Assembly: GCA_030267965.1 (NCBI GenBank)
Contig: BRYA01000204.1
Location: 62,001-126,000 of the forward strand
Reading direction: 5' to 3'
DNA from: Triparma columacea
Taxonomy: Eukaryota > Sar > Bolidophyceae > Parmales > Triparmaceae
Length of the DNA: 64,000 bases
In this document: positions 1 through 10,241 of the stretch, piece after piece
Layout of the letters: every line of letters starts with the position of its first letter
How positions within the stretch are numbered: the stretch's first letter is position 1
Position numbers and translations under genes: made by a program
The notes under the pieces: model-generated
What the model was told of the DNA's origin: nothing
What the model saw: only the letters and a program-made list of their open reading frames with translations
Databases searched by the model: none

Positions 1-814
1 TCTCAAGCATGTGCCTGACGTGTGCGGTTCCCTTGAATCTCACACTTGTGACATTCATCCCCTCTCCCTTCCTCGTGAGGATCAGCTCGTCGAGTTTATC
101 GACGGGAGTGAGGCGGTCGGTGTCGCTGTACATGTAGAGCTCCCTGCAGGAGTCGTTGATGACCCCGTGCGTCATATCATTCCAAAACGTAGACAGGCTG
201 TTACCCTCCTCCACTCCCTCTCCAAAAGCCGAGCGAAGCACGTGCTTCACCGCACCAGTCGTGAGGAGCGCAGGCCTCACAACCAAGAGCTCGAGCAAGG
301 AGTTGGGCTCATTAGTGTACCCACTCCCGATGGTCAAAGCACGGGCGCCCACGGAAATACTGGGGTATACAGGAGAGGAGTCGTAAATTATGTTCTTCAG
401 GTTCTCCTTCAAGTATTTAATGTGGGGGTAAGTCTCGAAGAATTCACAGGGGTAGGTGAGGTGGCGCGTTAGAAACACAGCACCGTTAGAGAACGCGTGG
501 ACCGTCACGGAAGAGTGGGACAACCTAGCATCTGACTTTATCGCCAAAGAGAGAGCGTCCAGGATAGCAACCTGAGCATTCACCCCATTATCGAGGGCAA
601 AGGGAGCCCCAAACACCACCTCTTTAGGTAAAGTGAATGTAAGCAGGGTGCAGCTTGGATTCACCAATCGGTGAAGGTCCTCGTACTTGCTCAACTGCCG
701 AAGTGTAGAGGCATACCATCCGATCAATATGATAAGCGGTGGTGGGGTCGATGTGGGACGTGTACTGGCCCTGGCGACAGTAGAAAACCCTAGGGGGGCG
801 TCAAATGTGTCCAT
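1..814 (-). CDS. TMEM53/DUF829-like alpha/beta-hydrolase-fold protein, 3' end cut by window edge
   Basis: The minus strand is open from an ATG at 814 to the window edge, giving 271 residues without a stop. The protein has an early hydrophobic strand (PLIILIGWYAS), a nucleophile-elbow-like FSNGA motif near residue 117, and a late YMYSDTDRLTP stretch followed by FKGTAHVRHMLE. This order is that of the DUF829/TMEM53 family (Pfam PF05705), eukaryotic proteins with an alpha/beta-hydrolase fold. Human TMEM53 is a nuclear-envelope protein; the biochemical activity of the family is poorly defined. In the elbow Asn stands where a hydrolase would have Ser, which is usual for the family. The C-terminus lies beyond base 1. 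The family call rests on motif order recognised by eye. Confidence 0.8.
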   Translation of the reverse strand, partial: MDTFDAPLGFSTVARASTRPTSTPPPLIILIGWYASTLRQLSKYEDLHRLVNPSCTLLTFTLPKEVVFGAPFALDNGVNAQVAILDALSLAIKSDARLSHSSVTVHAFSNGAVFLTRHLTYPCEFFETYPHIKYLKENLKNIIYDSSPVYPSISVGARALTIGSGYTNEPNSLLELLVVRPALLTTGAVKHVLRSAFGEGVEEGNSLSTFWNDMTHGVINDSCRELYMYSDTDRLTPVDKLDELILTRKGEGMNVTSVRFKGTAHVRHMLE

Positions 815-1389
815 TGTCACAAGGGTGGGTCGCTCGTGAAGTTGGCGAGGTCGAAAAAATAATGGAAGAGGACGTTAAGTGTCAAATGGGGAAGTCTAGG
901 TAGCTACGAGATGGAATCTACGGTGGTTACACGGAGTATTGAGGCACAACTCCAATGAGCCAGCTTTGATAAAATAAAATAAAATCAAATTTTCACTGTA
1001 TTGAGGATTAAACCATAAATTATATCCAATAAAATAATAATTTGCATATTAAAATCGTAAAAGTGGAGTTCCGAGATAATAATTTTTAGAATGAATCGTT
1101 GGCCACAAAAATCACATATTTAGCTGAATAATTGTATTTTGTAAAGAATACAACAAAATGATGAAATATAAAATACTTGTTGGGTTCTAACTTAACTTGC
1201 GAATTATGAATTCTATTCATTTTACATCATTGGTAATTTTATATAAGATTCAATCAGAACTATTAATTCAAAATATTGTTTTAGACATCATTGTTGATAT
1301 GCCAATTTTCCAATTTTTCCGTTTTTGACTTTCGACGAGTTTGGCGGGCGCCCGTCTTGAAAAGGGGGGGAGAAACAGAAACAGCTTAG
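815..1389. other. AT-rich intergenic region between divergent genes
   Basis: There is no convincing coding frame here. Bases 960-1330 are much richer in A+T than the surrounding genes. The region separates the start of the TMEM53-like gene (-) from the start of a small ORF (+), so it should hold both promoters. No repeat or RNA gene was recognised. Confidence 0.6.
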
Positions 1390-1560
1390 ATGGGCACACA
1401 CACGACCGAGCAAGTGTTTTTCGCAAACGGCGAGGACCGTGACTGGATGTTCAACGCGCTCTCTAAGCTTAACAAGGCGCTGGGCGGCACGGCGGAGGTA
1501 CTCAACGGCACGGACGGGACGCTCACCCTGGTTCCTTCCAAAGCGACGGGGATGCTATGA
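1390..1560 (+). CDS. small uncharacterised protein (56 aa)
   Basis: An ATG at 1390 opens a 56-residue frame ending in TGA at 1558-1560. The start context (AGCTTAGATGGG) sits just after a purine-rich leader, and the GC content jumps relative to the AT-rich DNA upstream. The product is compact, with WMFNALSKLNKAL as a probable amphipathic helix followed by a beta-like stretch (GTLTLVPS). No signal peptide, membrane segment or family was recognised. It may be a real microprotein or one exon of a longer gene; the composition change argues for coding, the length leaves doubt. Confidence 0.45.
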   Translation: MGTHTTEQVFFANGEDRDWMFNALSKLNKALGGTAEVLNGTDGTLTLVPSKATGML

Positions 1561-1777
1561 TAGAGCGAGCGAGCGAGAGAGAAGTAGCTGTTGCCAATAG
1601 AATTTAGCTGTGTTTATTATAAGGTTGATATATTAAGAAAAGACACGGTACATATATATTGAAAGTACGTTTACTTACTTAGGGAGTCACCCCCCGCAGT
1701 GTCTCATCAATTACTGTGTACAGCAGACTTTGTTTCCTCCACCCCCCACCCCACCCCCACCACCAACTCGCCAACCC

Positions 1778-2314
1778 TTACGACTCCCCCTTTTCCTCTT
1801 CCTCCTCCTGGGCGTTCAACATACCGTGAGCCATCCTCAGATTTGTCTTGACGTATTCTATCATGTCCTCCTCCGTAAAGTCCGGCTCGTCGGATGACGA
1901 GATGAGTTCCGCTATTCTTTCTATGGTTGCATCCTCCAACTTGAGGTCAATCTCCTTGAGGAAGTTTCGCAATTTATGTTGGTTCACACTGTCAGTCCGA
2001 GGGTTATCTAATATTCTGAAGGCATGCCTGCACCTCGCCTCGAGGTCGTCCACTGCGTTGTCCAGCATGTCCTTCTTGGCCGCTCCACACTTGAGAAGGA
2101 AGGTCTCAAGGGGGACCCTCTTCTGCGACCAGTGTCCACCCGCCACGTAGCCCAGTTCGAGGTATAAAGTGCTCGCCTCGTCCCTGGTCAGATGCGCGTC
2201 GTTGTCCGTGTCGTAGTACTTGAACATTTCCACCATGATGTTTATCTCATCTCCGTCCAGCTTGGTTTTGCCAAGCACGGACCTCTTCACCGAGTCCTCA
2301 ATGGCAGGGTCCAT
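1778..2314 (-). CDS. EF-hand calcium-binding protein
   Basis: From an ATG at 2314 the frame gives 178 residues. A canonical EF-hand loop (DTDNDAHLTRDE, Asp at positions 1, 3 and 5 and Glu at 12) lies near residue 33, and a weaker helix-loop-helix lies in the C-terminal half around SSSDEPDFTEED. The tail ends in an acidic run. It is probably a small calcium sensor with no membrane segment. Immediately upstream a CGCAG acceptor ends 4 bases before the ATG, and a GTGAG donor lies about 110 bases further out, so an intron lies in the 5' UTR or an upstream coding exon exists (an open frame reaches back to about 2487). It is head-to-head with the Tubby gene. Confidence 0.75.
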   Translation of the reverse strand: MDPAIEDSVKRSVLGKTKLDGDEINIMVEMFKYYDTDNDAHLTRDEASTLYLELGYVAGGHWSQKRVPLETFLLKCGAAKKDMLDNAVDDLEARCRHAFRILDNPRTDSVNQHKLRNFLKEIDLKLEDATIERIAELISSSDEPDFTEEDMIEYVKTNLRMAHGMLNAQEEEEEKGES

Positions 2315-2598
2315 ACTTCTGCGGAGAGGGGCGCCCGAGCGGGAAGTGGTGAGAAACAGATCCCAAACATTCCAACAACTCCAATCCCTGGCCCGATCCT
2401 CCCCGACTAACCATGCAATTTCCTCACCTTTCAAGCCGATTCGCTCCACCTCCAGCTCGCAGTCGAGTTTCTATATACGACGAGACCTCCTGATAAGAAA
2501 AAAACCAAAATCAAGAGGGGCCTTGTCTCACACCAAAAAGAGGGAGATGGAGTCGTTGTTAGTTGTTTTGAGATGTCAATCGCAAAAATTTCGATAGC

Positions 2599-4119
2599 AT
2601 GCCAAGCACCAAGTACAGGACCGAGAGCTCCCCAAAGTACACCGGCGGTACAAATACAGCCTACGTTAACGGAGCCCTCCGGGATAAGACGAACAGCCGT
2701 CGCTCTGGGCCTACCAAGATCCCAAAGTATAACAGTACCTCGACCAGGAAGAAGGAAGAGGTAAATACCTCGCTTAGCAGCGAGGATAGCTGGGCTAACG
2801 ACGAGGAGGAGAAAGATAATAGGAAATTGAACGACTCGGACATCAGTGATGACAGGAACGTGTCTATTTTCAGCGAGCAGGACATTGAAGGGGAGGATGA
2901 GGCGAGGTGAGGGTGGGGGGGGCTGGAGGGGGGGGGGGGGGGGAAGGGTAGGTTTGAAAGAAGGAAGCACATCTCACTCCAAATACTCCGCGCCAACCCA
3001 CAGCTACCCCGACGACAACGACGAATATCTCATGGAGGATTTTAGCAGGAAGTCAAAGGTTGAAAAGAAGGTGCGAAGGGAGGGGTAGGGTTGGCCGTGG
3101 TTGGGACGACGATCAAGCTCCGCGAGTCAATTTCCCTCCCTCACCTCCGCCCCTCCAACCCCCCCCCTCTCACAGCCCACCGTCCCTAAAAGGCGCCCCG
3201 AGACCAACCTTAGCACCCTGGAGAGGACCATTAATGCCGCCAAGTTCCACAAGGTTAGCCACCTCATGATGGCCCCCCCCGAGAACCCTGGCGCATCCCA
3301 AAGGGACATGATCAAGTGCGTCATTATCAGGGACAAGAAGTCCACCTTTAAGAGCATGTGAGTAGCTAGGTCAGGGGGAAAGCGCGAGGTCAGGGGTAAA
3401 AGTTTTCAGCGCCATGTTAGGTAGCGCCGAACGAAAGCGCTGACTCCCCCCCCCCACCCCCCCTTCCCCCCCTCCCCAGCTACCCCCGCTACACCATGTA
3501 CTTCCAGGACGGTGGTGACACCATCGCTATGATTGGTGAGAAGCAGGGCTCCAACCGTACCGCAAACTACCACATTTTCGACATGTCCCGTGGTGCCCCT
3601 GGGGCCAAGCTCTCCAAGAAGTCCGGTAACTACATGGGTAAGCTAAGGGGAGGCAAGAGCAAGACGGACTACAGTCTCCTCTCTAGCTCGACGATGAAGG
3701 AGCAGGTCGGGGCGTTCGTTTTTGACAAGATCTCCATAACCAAGCAGCTCAAGGAGGGTCAGGTACCCAGAAAGCTCCACGTTCTCCTCCCCCCCCTATC
3801 CTCCACCTCCACCGCAGTCCCCGTGAACGTTAACTCAGACTCAGACATGATAACCCGTCACCGTACCGGTCTCCGTACACCCGGTTCCGTCCTAACAACC
3901 AAGGAGCCTACCTTCGAACGCGGTCAGTACCGCCTTAACTTCCACGGACGTGTCACGACACCCTCAGTCAAGAACTTCCAGGTAGTCCACCCTGACAGGC
4001 CTGGGGAGGTGTTGGCGCAGTTTGGGAGGGTTGACGACAACAAGTTTCACCTGGACTTCAGGAGGCCACTGAACGCGTTCCAGGCGTTTGGGATGGCACT
4101 CGCGCAATTCAACCTCTAG
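2599..4119 (+). CDS. Tubby-like protein
   Basis: Four exons (2599-2906, 2968-3070, 3176-3357, 3480-4119) join in frame to 410 residues. The N-terminal half is Ser/Lys/Asp-rich and probably disordered. The C-terminal half is a Tubby domain: an IIRDKKSTF strand, YPRYTMYFQ, GAKLSKKSGNYMGKLRG, then the diagnostic end NFHGRVTTPSVKNFQ and PLNAFQAFGMALAQF. Tubby domains are closed barrels that bind phosphoinositides, and in many eukaryotes they carry cargo into cilia. The loop after the GKLRG strand is long. The last intron ends in a long C-run before CCCAG, and the second intron uses a less usual GTGCGA donor. Confidence 0.92.
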
Positions 4120-4299
4120 GGGAGAGAGGGGGGGGGAGAAGGGAGGGGGGGGGGAGGGGGGGACAATAAAAGTGACGAGTTCAGAGGTTATAAGGACGGT
4201 CTGATCATTTGAACTTTGTAGGAGCGGGGCCAGATTTAGGTGAATATTGCATGAACTAAACATGTTTTCAGCAAAAGAGATGTGTGTATTTTTCATTCA

Positions 4300-5571
4300 T
4301 CACGACCTCCTTTGTCTCTTCCTGTCAAGTTCCCTCGCTTCCTCAACTTCCCTTTTCATCCTCGTTCTCCTCGCTCTTTCCTCTTCCTCTCTCCTTCCCT
4401 TGAAGCTGAATCCCGTCCATTCCTCCGATCCTTTATACTCCTCAATCGGCACTCTCTCATTCCCTTCCCACCCCTCAACTCCCCATCCCAGCGGTCCGAA
4501 TGAGAAGCTCCCATACCCCGCCCTCCACCCTCTCCTCCCGAATAGTTTCCCCCCCTTAAACCACGCCTGGCTCTCCCCCGGTGGGCACGCTTCAACCTGT
4601 CTCTTCATTTGCACCTGGTACGGGTTGAAACCCCTCGCCTTCTCCGCCTTCTGCTCAAGCTTAGCCTTCCCGCTCTCAACGCTCGCCTCCTTCCCCATGA
4701 TAACGTGCTTCCCCATGGCTACGGCCTTCTCCATGTCGGACTTCTGCCTGAACCAGACGTAACCGAAGCACCTGCTGCTGTTCTTAATCGAGTCCCAGAT
4801 TACCGTGGAGTCCAAAACAACGTCGTTGGACTCGCCCTCACCCTCGGGGCCACCGATCTTCTCCTCGAAGTAAACCCTCATGTACTCGCTGGTGACGTCG
4901 GGGTGAAGCCTGGTGACGAGGATCTTGTACTCCTCCCTCTCCACGACCTTGTGGTTGGCGGTTGGGCCGGGGAGCTTGTTGCTAAGGATAGGGAGGCTCC
5001 CCTTGTAGGGGACGGGGGTGTGCTCGCCCTTGGCGGCGGCGGACTTTATTTGGAGAAGACGCTTTTCCATGTGGTGCTGCTGGGAGAGGACGGTGGCGAC
5101 AGTCGCTTTCTCCTTGAACACCACGAAACCGAAACCGCGGGACTTTTGTGTCTAAGGGAAGGGAGGGGTGGGGAAAGGGGTTGGGTTAGTTGTCAGGGAG
5201 TGGAGTGCGCCCTTGTGTGGGGTGGGTGGGTTTGCTCTCGTGTCTTCTTGGGTTACGTCCTTCCTTCCCTTCCTTCCTTCCCTGCCTTCTTCCTTTTCAT
5301 ACATGTGCCTGGGTTGATTCCCCCTCATTTGTTTCTTGGCTTGCTCTGTTCCTCCTCCTCTACTCCTCTCTCCTCCTCCCTCCTCTTCCCTCCTCTTCCT
5401 TACCTCTCTATGCACCACAACCTCTGCAGAGGAGACTCCTCCAAACTGGCTAAAGTATTCATCTAAGTCTTGTGATGTTGTAACCCATGATAGTCCTCCT
5501 ATAAATATTTTACAGTCTGAGTGACGGGGAGTGTGGGGAGGGGATTGTGAGAATTTGGGTTTTGTGAACAT
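4300..5571 (-). CDS. two-RRM RNA-binding protein (hnRNP/Musashi-like)
   Basis: Two exons (5404-5571 and 4300-5151) join to 339 residues. RRM1 has RNP2 KIFIGGLS in exon 1 and RNP1 SRGFGFVVF just after the junction, so the intron splits the domain at the usual TGKSRGFGF position. RRM2 starts at YKILVTRL and carries RCFGYVWF as RNP1. The C-terminal part is rich in Gly, Lys, Arg and Glu, ending in a basic RKRQRRS tail that may be a nuclear signal. The arrangement resembles hnRNP A/B, DAZAP1 or Musashi proteins acting in mRNA processing or transport. Specific orthology is not assignable. Confidence 0.85.
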
Positions 5572-5734
5572 GGGAGTGTTATTTGAGTGTTGTTGTGGCT
5601 ATGTGTTGTGTGTATTTTACCTTGTTCTGATTGATTAGTATCACCGTAATAAAAATGAGCCATAAAACTAACAAAAATGAGGGGGAGCAAAAGTAAGAGC
5701 AAAAGGGACTTTTTCCAATTTTGCTTTTGGCCTA

Positions 5735-5832
5735 ACATCTTAGGGTTAAATAAGACGATATAAGAATATATAAGACGATATAAGACTAGATAAGACGATA
5801 TAAGACGCCACAAGACGATATAAGAGGAATAA
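5735..5832. repeat. degenerate tandem repeat of TAAGACGATA units
   Basis: Bases around 5748-5830 hold about eight imperfect copies of a 9-11 base unit (variants of ATAAGACGAT, with AAGAATATAT, AAGACTAGAT and CCACAAGACG as interruptions). It lies about 35 bp upstream of the mS38 start, within the shared 5' region of the RRM protein and mS38 genes, so it may overlap a promoter or leader. The frames it opens on the minus strand are low-complexity artefacts. Confidence 0.75.
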
Positions 5833-5863
5833 AAACACATCCCCCGTCCAGCCTCTTTTCATC

Positions 5864-6211
5864 ATGCTCCGCTGTTTCCTCTCTAAATTGCCAACAAATA
5901 GATACATACCTACACACATACCTACATATACACACACATCAACTGTATCATCAATAACCAACAGACTAACCAATACTTTGCCTAAAAATGGCTATCAAAC
6001 ACTGACCAAGCCACCCACTTCGTTCCCCTCAACAATCTCCTCACTATCCTCCTCCCTATCACACTCGACATCACCCTCCATCATCAACTTATCCCACATA
6101 TCCCACATGAGCATCATATCCCGCATGAGTTCAACACTCAAAAAGAGAAAGACAAAAATAAACAAGCACAAGCTCAAGAAGAGGAGAAAGAAGCTTCGCA
6201 ACAAGAAATAG
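5864..6211 (+). CDS. mitochondrial ribosomal small-subunit protein mS38 (AURKAIP1/Cox24 family)
   Basis: A single exon of 115 residues. The last 28 residues form the signature of the mS38/AURKAIP1/Cox24 family (Pfam DUF1713): S-x-L-K-K-R-x-x-K-x-N-K-H-K-x-K-K-R-R-K-K-L-R. This is a highly basic helix that threads through rRNA of the mitochondrial small subunit. The N-terminus (MLRCFLSKLPTNRY) is basic and hydrophobic without acids, fitting a mitochondrial presequence. The middle is Ser/Thr-rich and unconserved, as expected for this family. It is easily missed because only the tail is conserved. Confidence 0.8.
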   Translation: MLRCFLSKLPTNRYIPTHIPTYTHTSTVSSITNRLTNTLPKNGYQTLTKPPTSFPSTISSLSSSLSHSTSPSIINLSHISHMSIISRMSSTLKKRKTKINKHKLKKRRKKLRNKK

Positions 6212-6545
6212 AGGAAAGCCCTACAAACCAACCGCCCTACAAAGCCAGGAAGGAAAAGGGAGAGAAGCAAGGGGTGGGGGGATAAGAGGGAGGTGAGCTT
6301 GGGAACCCCAACTAGGGAACCAGTAAAACCTAACCAGGAAACCTAACCTGGGAAACCTTAACAAGGATTCTTACCACACGCTATCACCAAAGATAAGAAA
6401 TAACCCCAACACTGCTTGGCAAAAACAAAACCAAACCCAAACTTCTTTCTTTTTTTTGACAACACTCCGCAATAACAAAACATTAGCAATTCCAGTTCAA
6501 ACTCAGAAAATTCTTTTTACTATGGGGGAGGGCATTGATTGCGAA
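6212..6545. other. intergenic region, no gene seen
   Basis: The sequence downstream of mS38 is A-rich with AACC-type simple runs (6300-6360) and contains no convincing frame. It ends where the duplicated ankyrin-MYND 5' flank begins. Confidence 0.5.
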
Positions 6546-6782
6546 ATTGCGATTGGCGTGAGAATGAACAATTTCATATTTCTCCAACTAATTTTGTCCC
6601 CTCCTGCTCTAGAAGAAACTTTCTCAGATTTTGGGGTTGGTGTGCTGGCAGTTTTGGTTGGACTCCAAATTAGCACATACACGACACTTCTGCCTAAGTG
6701 GAGTACTTTCAAGGATTTCAGGATCACTTTCACATCGTAATTTGCCGCTATAAACTTACATTCGGGATAAGTTCGCTCAAAA
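6546..6782 (+). promoter_or_regulatory. duplicated 5' flank of ankyrin-MYND copy 1, with conserved TATAAA box
   Basis: This stretch recurs upstream of the other three family members (about 48595-48795, 50318-50544 and 51784-52004). Shared blocks include GTGAGAATGAACAATTTCAT, AATTTTGTCCCCTCC, GTGGAGTACTTTC and GCCGCTATAAACTTACA. TATAAA lies at 6749-6754, 29-35 bases before each ATG across the copies. That spacing would put a TATA-driven transcription start almost at the ATG, so it is either a core promoter for very short leaders or a conserved leader element. Retention in all copies shows the duplications carried the promoter. Confidence 0.6.
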
Positions 6783-7922
6783 ATGGCATCACAATCAGAG
6801 GTACAATCGTCACACAATTCATCAGAGACCACAAATGCGCCAATACGTGTATGGGACGATTTGACAGACGGTCAGCAGTGCTGCTTGAACTGGGCTCTAG
6901 ACCAAGACTGGGATCTCATCAAGGGGTATGCCAAGGAACACGGTCCTGAGGTTTTGTTAGGCGTTTCTGGATTGATCATTGATGGGGTAGGGAAGAGAGC
7001 TTCAGTCCTCACAGAGGCCTCACATCACCAAAATGTTGAAATGGTCAAGCTTACCTTGGAGGCTGGCTTCGACAACAAGAAAGTCATGTACTTTGCCGCA
7101 GATGTGTTAATTCAGAATAGTGACAATTCAACAATCTTGAGATTGCTCTTAGAACATGGACTCGACCCTAATGCGGACCCACGACTCGAAGGGGTGGGTA
7201 TCTCTACCAACCTTTTGATGATTGCTGCTATCAGGGGACACATTAATCAGGCCATAGCACTTCTCGATCATGGAGCAAATGTGAACAAGACAGTGGTTAC
7301 TGAAGATGGAGATGTTGTTTCACCACTTGCTAAATCTATCAATTATGGAGCACACGACATGTGCAGGCTAATTCTCACGCACGGTGCTATTCCATCCACC
7401 AACGACGTGCTTCATGTGTTGGGTATATGCCTCCACGCGTGCTTGGGAGAACACCCTAACCTTAGTAGAGATGTCGCAATAAAGATGTTCACAACATTTC
7501 TTCATCTCGGAAAGCCCGATTCCGACGTACTTCGAGACAAATTCAATTATCATTCTCGCAATTTTTCCTATCGCGATCCTACAATCGCCAACATCACGAA
7601 ACATTACCTTCAAGGTCGTCCCTTCTGCTGCTTCATTTGCGAGGCTCTAACTGCCAAGGAGCGCGACAAGCTCCTAATGTGTCCCTGCCGCAACGTCGCC
7701 TACTGCTCGAGGGAGTGCCAGGTCAAGCACTGGAGGGAGCACAGGGTGCAATGCACGGGACCGCTGAACGAAAGGGGGGAGAGTGAGGCAATGGTCAAGA
7801 AAAGATCCAAGACAGGGAAGGGAGCGGCGGCGGGAGGAGCGGATGTGGGAGTAGCGGAAGGAGCAGTTGCGACGGGGAAGAAGGGGAAGAAGGGCAAGAA
7901 GGGTAGGGGTAAGAAGAAGTGA
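6783..7922 (+). CDS. ankyrin repeat + MYND zinc finger protein, copy 1
   Basis: A single exon of 379 residues. After a Ser/Gln-rich start come WALDQDWDLIKGYAKEHGPE and several ankyrin-like repeats (NSTILRLLLEHGLDPNAD, GHINQAIALLDHGANVNK). A MYND-type zinc finger follows at about residues 285-325: CFIC, then CPC, YCSRECQ, HWREHRVQC. In the second zinc pair the Cys are one residue apart (CPC) rather than the usual two. The tail is Gly/Ala-rich and ends in a Lys/Gly stretch. MYND fingers usually bind proline-rich partners; the role here is unknown. Three homologues lie 42-46 kb downstream on the same strand, and both flanks are shared. Confidence 0.88.
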   Translation: MASQSEVQSSHNSSETTNAPIRVWDDLTDGQQCCLNWALDQDWDLIKGYAKEHGPEVLLGVSGLIIDGVGKRASVLTEASHHQNVEMVKLTLEAGFDNKKVMYFAADVLIQNSDNSTILRLLLEHGLDPNADPRLEGVGISTNLLMIAAIRGHINQAIALLDHGANVNKTVVTEDGDVVSPLAKSINYGAHDMCRLILTHGAIPSTNDVLHVLGICLHACLGEHPNLSRDVAIKMFTTFLHLGKPDSDVLRDKFNYHSRNFSYRDPTIANITKHYLQGRPFCCFICEALTAKERDKLLMCPCRNVAYCSRECQVKHWREHRVQCTGPLNERGESEAMVKKRSKTGKGAAAGGADVGVAEGAVATGKKGKKGKKGRGKKK

Positions 7923-8067
7923 ACGAAACAATACAGTGATGCGGCGGCTATAAGCAATATTTCAGAATTCGATGTACATCAAATTGCTTACTTTATTTAT
8001 CCACTTCTAAAGCAAAACTCTCTCCCTTCCCCTCTATACAAACACTTTTTACTAAAACTTTCCCTCT

Positions 8068-10178
8068 TCAAGGCTCACTTCCATCTCCCCGTGCCTCCCT
8101 CCCCACCCTCTCCAGCCAATCCTGCCACTCCTTAATCTCTTCCCCTCCACCCCTCCCATAGAGTTCCCCTCTCCTCTCGCATATCTCTCCCTCCACCTTT
8201 CTTCTTCTCTCCCCGTCTCTCATAAGTCCCAGCACCATCTCCACCAGTTCCTCCCCGTCCCCCGCCACAAGTTCCCTCCCCATCCCTATTCCCTCATCTC
8301 CCACCATCCCCTCCGCCAGCCTAGGTACGTTCCCTTGGCACTCCCCGCACGTTACGACCGCCCTACAAGCGTAGATGGCCTCCAGCGTCGTTACCCCCCC
8401 CCCGAATGGGAACGGGTCCACCACCACCGCGCTGGACTTTACGATCCTAGCGAAGTCGTACCGGTCGACGCCAGGGATGAACCTGACCTCCCCCACCCTC
8501 CCCCCCCCATCCCCCCCCCCCTCCCCCAGGCCCTGGACGAGCCTGCGGCGGAGGGACTGCATCCACATGGGCTTCTTCTTATCGTATATAGCGACGACGT
8601 CATAACCACCGGAGAGGATTCCCCTTATAACACCGTCGAAATCAGGGTGGAACTTCTGCAAAGACTGCGGCACCAGCGCGAACTCCCCCTCCGGCAGTTC
8701 GTGCGATGGGGTCTTAGGGACATACGGGGTGGAGAGGGCTTCGTCCATCCAGAGTGGGGCTGGGAACTCGAAAGACTTACCCTCGAGTCGGACCAGCTGC
8801 TCCGTGAACCTCTCGTACCCCCCGTCAGGCTCGTACCTGTCCCCCGTTATGAAGTAGTCCATGTACTTGAACCCCGTTGTGCTGGGGTGACCCCACATGG
8901 ACACCTGGACACGGGCAAGACGGCTGAAACCCCACATGCTAGAACCGGAGTCCATGCCGACGTCGAGGTAGACGAGGACGTCGAGGTCCCTGTCCCCCGC
9001 CTCCCCTATGTTGGCTAGTAATAACCCCCTTTTCCCTACGTCCACGTATTCCTTCCCTTCACCTAGGGACGTTAGGAATTCGTCCGTGAAACCGTCGGTC
9101 CCGTCCTTGCTAGTTCCGAATACGGTCACGTCGAGGACAGTGTCGTCGAGGCCTGATATCATACCGCAGAAGAGCTTGCAGACGCTGTGCCTCCTGAAGT
9201 ACGAGCTCACAAAGCCAACCTTCACGCGACCCCCCGGGGGGGGGGGGGGGAGGGAGGGGGGGGTGCGGTCTATGTTTGATACGCTTAGGTCGTAAGCCTC
9301 CCTTATGGAACGCATGAGGTCGGCGTCCGAGTAACCCTGGTAGATTAGGTAGAAGGTACCGGGGTACGAGAGCTGGGAGAGGGTTGAGAGGGAGGGGGGG
9401 GAAAGGAGGAGGGCTGGGAAGGGAGGCGAGGTGGGCAAAGATGTTAATTATCGGAAATTACCGGCCCCTAGGTCCTTTGAAACACACCTTCAACATTCTC
9501 CTCCATTTCCCTCCTCGTCCTCTCAAGGTGGTCTTTCCCCTCGTAAACTACCGGCACCGTCAGCACCATCTTAAACTTGAGGTCCTCGCCCCCACCGAAG
9601 TGCAAAGCGCTGGCGAAGTGCGACCTGGCGTACCCCACCAAGCCAGAGTCCTCCAACTGAGAACCTAGGCTGACGTGGACGTCAATTATCTTGAGCCTGG
9701 CAGCCTCGTCCATACCCTCGAGCGCCTCCGCCATCCTCTCCCTGTACCCTCCCCCCCCCGCCCCCTCCCCCCAGGTCCCCCCCTCCCCTCCCGTGATTTG
9801 GAAGACATTATACTTGGCAAAGCTGGAAACCCAGAAGATGTCCCCGACCTCGTTGCACCATCCCCCCTCCTGGTACCTCACCGCCAGGGGCGGGAGCGTC
9901 TTCCCCTCCGCCTGCTTCCCCCTACCGTGGAGCTGGGCGGCAGTAAGGAGGTCACCCTCTATCGCTGCGACGTTGCCGAGGGTATGCCAGGCCCCTGAGG
10001 CTAGGACGGGGGGGAGGGAGCCTGACAGGAGTAGGTCGCTTAGGCCGGATTTACCGGAGGTGAAGTTGCAGAGGCAGAGGGAGTCGAGGTGGGGGGAGAG
10101 GAGGGTTGGGGAGGGGAAGACGAGGGGGGGGAGGAGGAGGAGAAAGACCAGGAAAGAGGGAGGGGTAGGGAAGGACAT
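8068..10178 (-). CDS. GT41 (OGT-like) glycosyltransferase with N-terminal signal peptide
   Basis: Two exons, about 9486-10178 and 8068-9372 (intron borders uncertain because the donor is not GTGAG), give about 665 residues. The C-terminal part matches GT41: VKVGFVSSYFRRHSV with the catalytic-type His, a VSMWGHPSTTGFKYMDYFITGD strand-turn block, LQKFHPDFD with the Lys matching the UDP-contacting Lys, and DPFPFGGGVTTLEA as the nucleotide-binding loop. The N-terminus (MSFPTPPSFLVFLLLLPPL) is a signal peptide or anchor, followed by weak TPR-like helices. Animal and plant OGT/SPINDLY act in nucleus and cytosol, so a secretory signal suggests an ER/Golgi enzyme. Donor sugar and acceptor are unknown. 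Confidence 0.8.
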
Positions 10179-10241
10179 TTTAGAGGGGAAACGAAGGAGA
10201 CGGAGAGAGGGTCAGGGACGGGGAGGAGATGGGTGGCCACG

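Noticed and set aside
5499..5973. Minus-strand Tyr/Leu/Ile-rich proteins (SSYIVLWRLI...) with apparent membrane character
   Set aside because: They are translations of the ATAAGACGAT tandem repeat, not genes.
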